This document shows, one piece after another, positions 61,109 to 64,000 of a stretch of DNA of 64,000 nt. The stretch is from Prevotella fusca JCM 17724 (GTDB taxonomy: Bacteria; Bacteroidota; Bacteroidia; Bacteroidales; Bacteroidaceae). The DNA lies in assembly GCF_001262015.1 (NCBI RefSeq), contig NZ_CP012075.1:744001-808000 (forward strand). Direction: 5' to 3'. Both the position numbers and the translations under genes were made by a program. The number at the start of each line of letters is the position of its first letter. Within the stretch, counting starts at the first letter, position 1. Under the pieces are notes generated by a model. That model was not told the DNA's origin. It saw nothing but the letters and a program-made list of their open reading frames with translations, and made no database searches.

Positions 61109-62458
61109 TTACTTTTTCCTCTTATTCTTCAGAAACTCCTCGATAGCTTGATTTACATCCATACGAACGCCATCCTTATAGGCTATCACGAAAGCCTGCG
61201 GAAAGTCTCTTAACAGCCTTTCGCGCAACCGGGCTATCTCATTATAATTCGTACTGCTACCTATCGTATACTTATACCAGTTCCCCTCTTGCGTACACTC
61301 TATATCCGTCCGACCACGGAACTGCGGACTACCTGGCCGCAAACTCCTGTTGGCAGCGAGCACCTGTACCTTGAACAACGGCATACTCTTTGGCGTGTCG
61401 CTCTGATTGTCATTTCTGGGGATAAGCTCCCGAATCGCATCTGCTATCCTCTTCTTTGCGGCCTGGACTTTAGATAGATGCGGTTCAGGGCGAGACCTGT
61501 CCGAAGAATTGGATGCAGGTGGTACTGAACGAGATCTGCTTGAAGAATTGGATGCAGGTGGTACTGAACGGGATCTGCCTGAAGGATTGGATGGAGGCGG
61601 AACAGGACGAGGTCTGTCCGCAGGAGGCGTAGGAATTACACGGTCAACCGTGATTTTCCTGTTCTCAGCAGGACGGTAAGGCACTACGATATGTGTGTCA
61701 TACATACTCTTATACTGCACAAAGGCATTATAAATTCCCCTTGCCATGGAATCAATACCGCCGGAAGAATTCAAGTATTCCTCTTCATCAGCGGCTGTGA
61801 TAAAGCCCAACTCTATCAGACAGCCCGGCATATAGCTTTCACGCAACACGAGAAAACCTGCTTGATGGACACCCTTGTCAACACGTCCTGCAATGGAACA
61901 GACTGAATTCTGTATCAATCGTGCCAGCTCCACACTCTTCTCCATGTTCGCATTCTGCATGAACTCGAACATAATATAGCTCTCTGACGAATTGGGGTCA
62001 AAGCCCTGATAAGTCTGCTGATAGCCTGTCTCCATTGATATTACACTGTTCTCGCGCATTGCAACGTCAAGGTTGTCCTTCGCACGGTGCATACCTAAGG
62101 TGTAAACCTGGAAACCCTTTACATAACGACCGGATGCCACAGAGTTCGTGTGAACTGAGATGAAGAGGTCAGCCTTTGCCTTATTGGCTATATCGGCACG
62201 TTGATGCAACGGGATGAAAACATCCCTCTTGCGGGTATAAACCACATTCACGTCGGGGAGATTCTGCTCAACATAGCGTCCGAAAGCCAAAGCTACATTC
62301 AGATTGATGTCCTTCTCCTTCGAAATGGCACCGACAGCACCTGCGTCATGACCTCCATGACCAGGATCAATAACAAGTGTGAACCGTCCGTCCGCAGCCC
62401 ATGATATACCTGCGAACAAGACAAAGAAAACAAAGAGAAGCGTTATTTTCTTAAACAT
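61109..62458 (-). CDS. N-acetylmuramoyl-L-alanine amidase (AmiC-type)
   Basis: A 449-residue exported enzyme. After a signal peptide (MFKKITLLFVFFVLFAGISWA) comes the Amidase_3 domain with zinc ligands in VIDPGHGGHDAGAVG and a His in FISVHTNS, and the catalytic Glu in LIELGFITAADEEEY. Residues about 275-330 are a Pro-Ser-Arg linker with three copies of a 13-residue unit (RSRSVPPASNSS type). The C-terminal 90 residues (LFKVQVLAANRSLRPGSPQFRG, YKYTIGSSTNYNEIARLRERLLRDFP) resemble a SPOR domain that binds denuded glycan at the septum. It cleaves the amide link between MurNAc and stem peptide during cell separation. Confidence 0.92.
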   Translation of the reverse strand: MFKKITLLFVFFVLFAGISWAADGRFTLVIDPGHGGHDAGAVGAISKEKDINLNVALAFGRYVEQNLPDVNVVYTRKRDVFIPLHQRADIANKAKADLFISVHTNSVASGRYVKGFQVYTLGMHRAKDNLDVAMRENSVISMETGYQQTYQGFDPNSSESYIMFEFMQNANMEKSVELARLIQNSVCSIAGRVDKGVHQAGFLVLRESYMPGCLIELGFITAADEEEYLNSSGGIDSMARGIYNAFVQYKSMYDTHIVVPYRPAENRKITVDRVIPTPPADRPRPVPPPSNPSGRSRSVPPASNSSSRSRSVPPASNSSDRSRPEPHLSKVQAAKKRIADAIRELIPRNDNQSDTPKSMPLFKVQVLAANRSLRPGSPQFRGRTDIECTQEGNWYKYTIGSSTNYNEIARLRERLLRDFPQAFVIAYKDGVRMDVNQAIEEFLKNKRKK

Positions 62459-62510
62459 ACTTAATTATTTAGAGGACAAAGGTACGGCTTTTCATCGGGA
62501 AAGCATGGCT

Positions 62511-62903
62511 CTACACCTTGGTTTTATCATTTATTAAGTGTAATTCCACGCCTGCACCGTCACTGTCAGCACCCATCGGCGGATTGAGCTTCACCAGTTT
62601 CAGGTCGATGCTTTCTATTTTCGGGAATTGCCCACACAGTTCTTCAACGATGGAACCAGCAACTGCCTCAAGCAGTCGGACTGGTCGGTTCATCACTTCC
62701 CTGACGACATTGAACACTTCTGCATAGTTCAGCGTATCAACAACATTATCGCTTTCCATAGCTCCAGCAAACGGATAGCCTAACCGCAGGTCAAGGACAT
62801 ACTCATTGCCGACTATGCGCTCCTGCTCGCCCACTCCAATGCGTGCATGGAAGTGAAGACCTTGCAGAAGAATATAACTTGTCATTAACTTCATCATAAA
62901 CAA
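62511..62903 (-). CDS. folB: Dihydroneopterin aldolase
   Basis: A 130-residue protein: SYILLQGLHFHARIGVGEQERIVGNEYVLDLRL opening, TLNYAEVFNVVREVMNRPVRLLEAVAGSIVEEL and KLNPPMGADSDGAGVEL, typical of FolB. It cuts dihydroneopterin to 6-hydroxymethyl-dihydropterin and glycolaldehyde in folate synthesis. The Met at residue 7 or 4 could be the true start. It stands alone, 52 bases after the amidase start. Confidence 0.93.
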   Translation of the reverse strand: MFMMKLMTSYILLQGLHFHARIGVGEQERIVGNEYVLDLRLGYPFAGAMESDNVVDTLNYAEVFNVVREVMNRPVRLLEAVAGSIVEELCGQFPKIESIDLKLVKLNPPMGADSDGAGVELHLINDKTKV

Positions 62904-63460
62904 AGGGGCAAAGCTATAAAGCAGCCCGAATTAACCATCTAACTTTTAAACACATCATACATAGAGATGCACGGTTATACGAACAGAGAACTGTTTTTTC
63001 AAACGCACAAGCCGTATATCCCTACTTACGGGTGACTACAATATCGCCACGCACCTGCATAACAAACATTATTGCTGTCCGATAAAACTTAAATTACATA
63101 CCATTCTATTGTCGGACTCCTAACAACAAGTTGATTCCATCCCGGCAACATATTGCAGTGTACTCAGCACCCAACACCATTGGTGTTTACCAACAGCACA
63201 ACATGTGCCAGGCATCAGCACATCGGCTGAAAACGGCAAGAGAAGTTCATTGTTGACATCATATAGGACACTAAAGACTAACTGATGCGGGGAATATTTA
63301 TCAGACAGCACAGTTGAACATGTACAAGCTGCCTGTTCTTGTTCTGCCGACACGTCTGTTTCAAAGTTACAGGGAGTCTTCTATCACCTGCAAAACATCC
63401 CACACAGAGGACGCACAAGCCGTGCGCCCCTACATCTAAAGCTATCCTACAGCCAACCGA
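62904..63460. other. Gap between folB and nrdJ
   Basis: Holds the 22-base-step train listed next and little else recognisable. A TTATCCACA-like word is at about 63462, single. A frame (63120-63353, minus) overlaps the repeat and is probably not a gene. Confidence 0.5.
63158..63221 (-). repeat. Triplet of quasi-palindromes at 22-base step (minus strand)
   Basis: On the minus strand: GTGCTGATGCCTGGCAC (63221-63205), GTGCTGTTGGTAAACAC (63199-63183) and a longer third unit (63177-63158), with 5-base spacers. Same family as 7538 and 14250. Confidence 0.85.
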
Positions 63461-64000
63461 TTATCCACAACGTGAAGCACCACAGTTGGTACAAATCAGG
63501 CATCCCTCCTGATAAACCAGCGTTTCCTCGCCGCAGACAGGACACTTCTGACCAGATGCACTCGTACCGTCGGTAACGTACTTCTTCAAAGCACGCTCTA
63601 CACCATTCTTCCATGTGTTGATGCTCTCACTCTTCAACTGCAAAGAACCGACGAGCTTGATGACATGATCTATTGGCATACGATAACGCAGGACACCGGA
63701 AATCAGCTTTGCATAGTTCCAGTATTCGGGGTTGAATTTCTCTGACAAGCCCTCAACTGTAGTCTTATAACCACGCTTGTTCTCGAACTGGAAATCATAA
63801 CGATGACTGCCATCCTCGGCCGTCTGCTTGATAATCTTACCCTTGGTAACGCTCTTCGGCAGCGCAATACCTTCCTCGTCATCCTGCAGACCCGTGAAGA
63901 TTTCGTATGGATAGCCATCCAGCAGACCCACAAAAGCCACCCACTTCTCCTTGTTGTTCTGGAAACGCACGACGTCACAGTCGAGTTCTTTCGGTCGAAC
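63461..64000 (-). CDS. nrdJ: B12-dependent ribonucleotide reductase, C-terminal end (cut by window end)
   Basis: The frame is open to the last base of the window. About 180 residues are visible: RPKELDCDVVRFQNNKEKW, FVGLLDGYPYEIFTGL, GYKTTVEGLSEKFNPEYWN, and a C-terminal zinc ribbon CPVCGEETLVYQEGCLICTNCG. This is the end of class II (adenosylcobalamin-dependent) NrdJ, which makes deoxyribonucleotides with or without oxygen. A GTG codon at 63970 is not a real start, because conserved sequence continues upstream. Confidence 0.9.
   Translation of the reverse strand, partial: VRPKELDCDVVRFQNNKEKWVAFVGLLDGYPYEIFTGLQDDEEGIALPKSVTKGKIIKQTAEDGSHRYDFQFENKRGYKTTVEGLSEKFNPEYWNYAKLISGVLRYRMPIDHVIKLVGSLQLKSESINTWKNGVERALKKYVTDGTSASGQKCPVCGEETLVYQEGCLICTNCGASRCG

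Noticed and set aside
63120..63353. Open frame of 77 residues on the minus strand
   Set aside because: It lies across the 22-base-step repeat, has no domain, a Cys-rich odd composition and no promoter. Probably chance.

Overview
This 64 kb window looks like chromosome from a Bacteroidota species, most likely Prevotella or a close relative. The support is the promoter form (TTTG, 19-20 bases, TAnnTTTG), host-glycan enzymes (GH92, GH20, GH130), a TonB-linked thiamine locus under a TPP riboswitch, a LolA-like protein beside FtsK, a probable type IX sorting domain, and a Bacteroidales-type mobilizable element with int, VirE-like, primase, mobC and mobA genes. I cannot name the species. No tRNA, rRNA or CRISPR array was seen.

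Layout. 0-3.6 kb: end of ftsK, a LolA-like carrier and a polytopic membrane protein. 4-14 kb: a plus-strand glycan cluster in the order GH130, GH92, GH20, GH92, sugar kinase, CBM9-like protein. Its contents fit removal of mannose and GlcNAc from N-glycans and phosphorolysis of Man-GlcNAc with kinase rescue of GlcNAc. 14.4-17.3 kb: ogt, a membrane protein, a phosphatase and an odd Gly/Tyr/Arg-rich secreted protein. 17.9-22.2 kb and 39.2-49.8 kb: surface polysaccharide genes (Wzi-like, WecA-like, glycosyltransferases, WecB, WbsX-like, Wzy, Wzx, Wzz, Wza, initiating transferase).

An integrated mobilizable element of about 16.5 kb (roughly 22.5-39.0 kb) interrupts the polysaccharide region. Its backbone is two tyrosine recombinases, a small HTH-like protein, two excisionase-like HTH proteins, a VirE-like ATPase, a primase, a DUF3408-like protein, MobC and MobA. 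Its cargo is a minus-strand set: a large secreted protein, a radical SAM enzyme with extra C-terminal cysteines, a Gfo/Idh oxidoreductase, a full S-adenosylmethionine synthetase and a lipoprotein. I do not recognise this combination, and it is the best candidate for an undescribed system.

50-64 kb: dinB; a thiamine operon (TPP riboswitch, TonB receptor, PnuT-like permease, thiamine pyrophosphokinase); a nitroreductase with its TetR regulator; dnaA; an MCE protein; a cell-wall amidase; folB; and the C-terminal end of a B12-dependent ribonucleotide reductase.

Across the window, many intergenic gaps hold short trains of quasi-palindromic units at a 22-base step. The unit sequences differ between trains but the architecture is the same.
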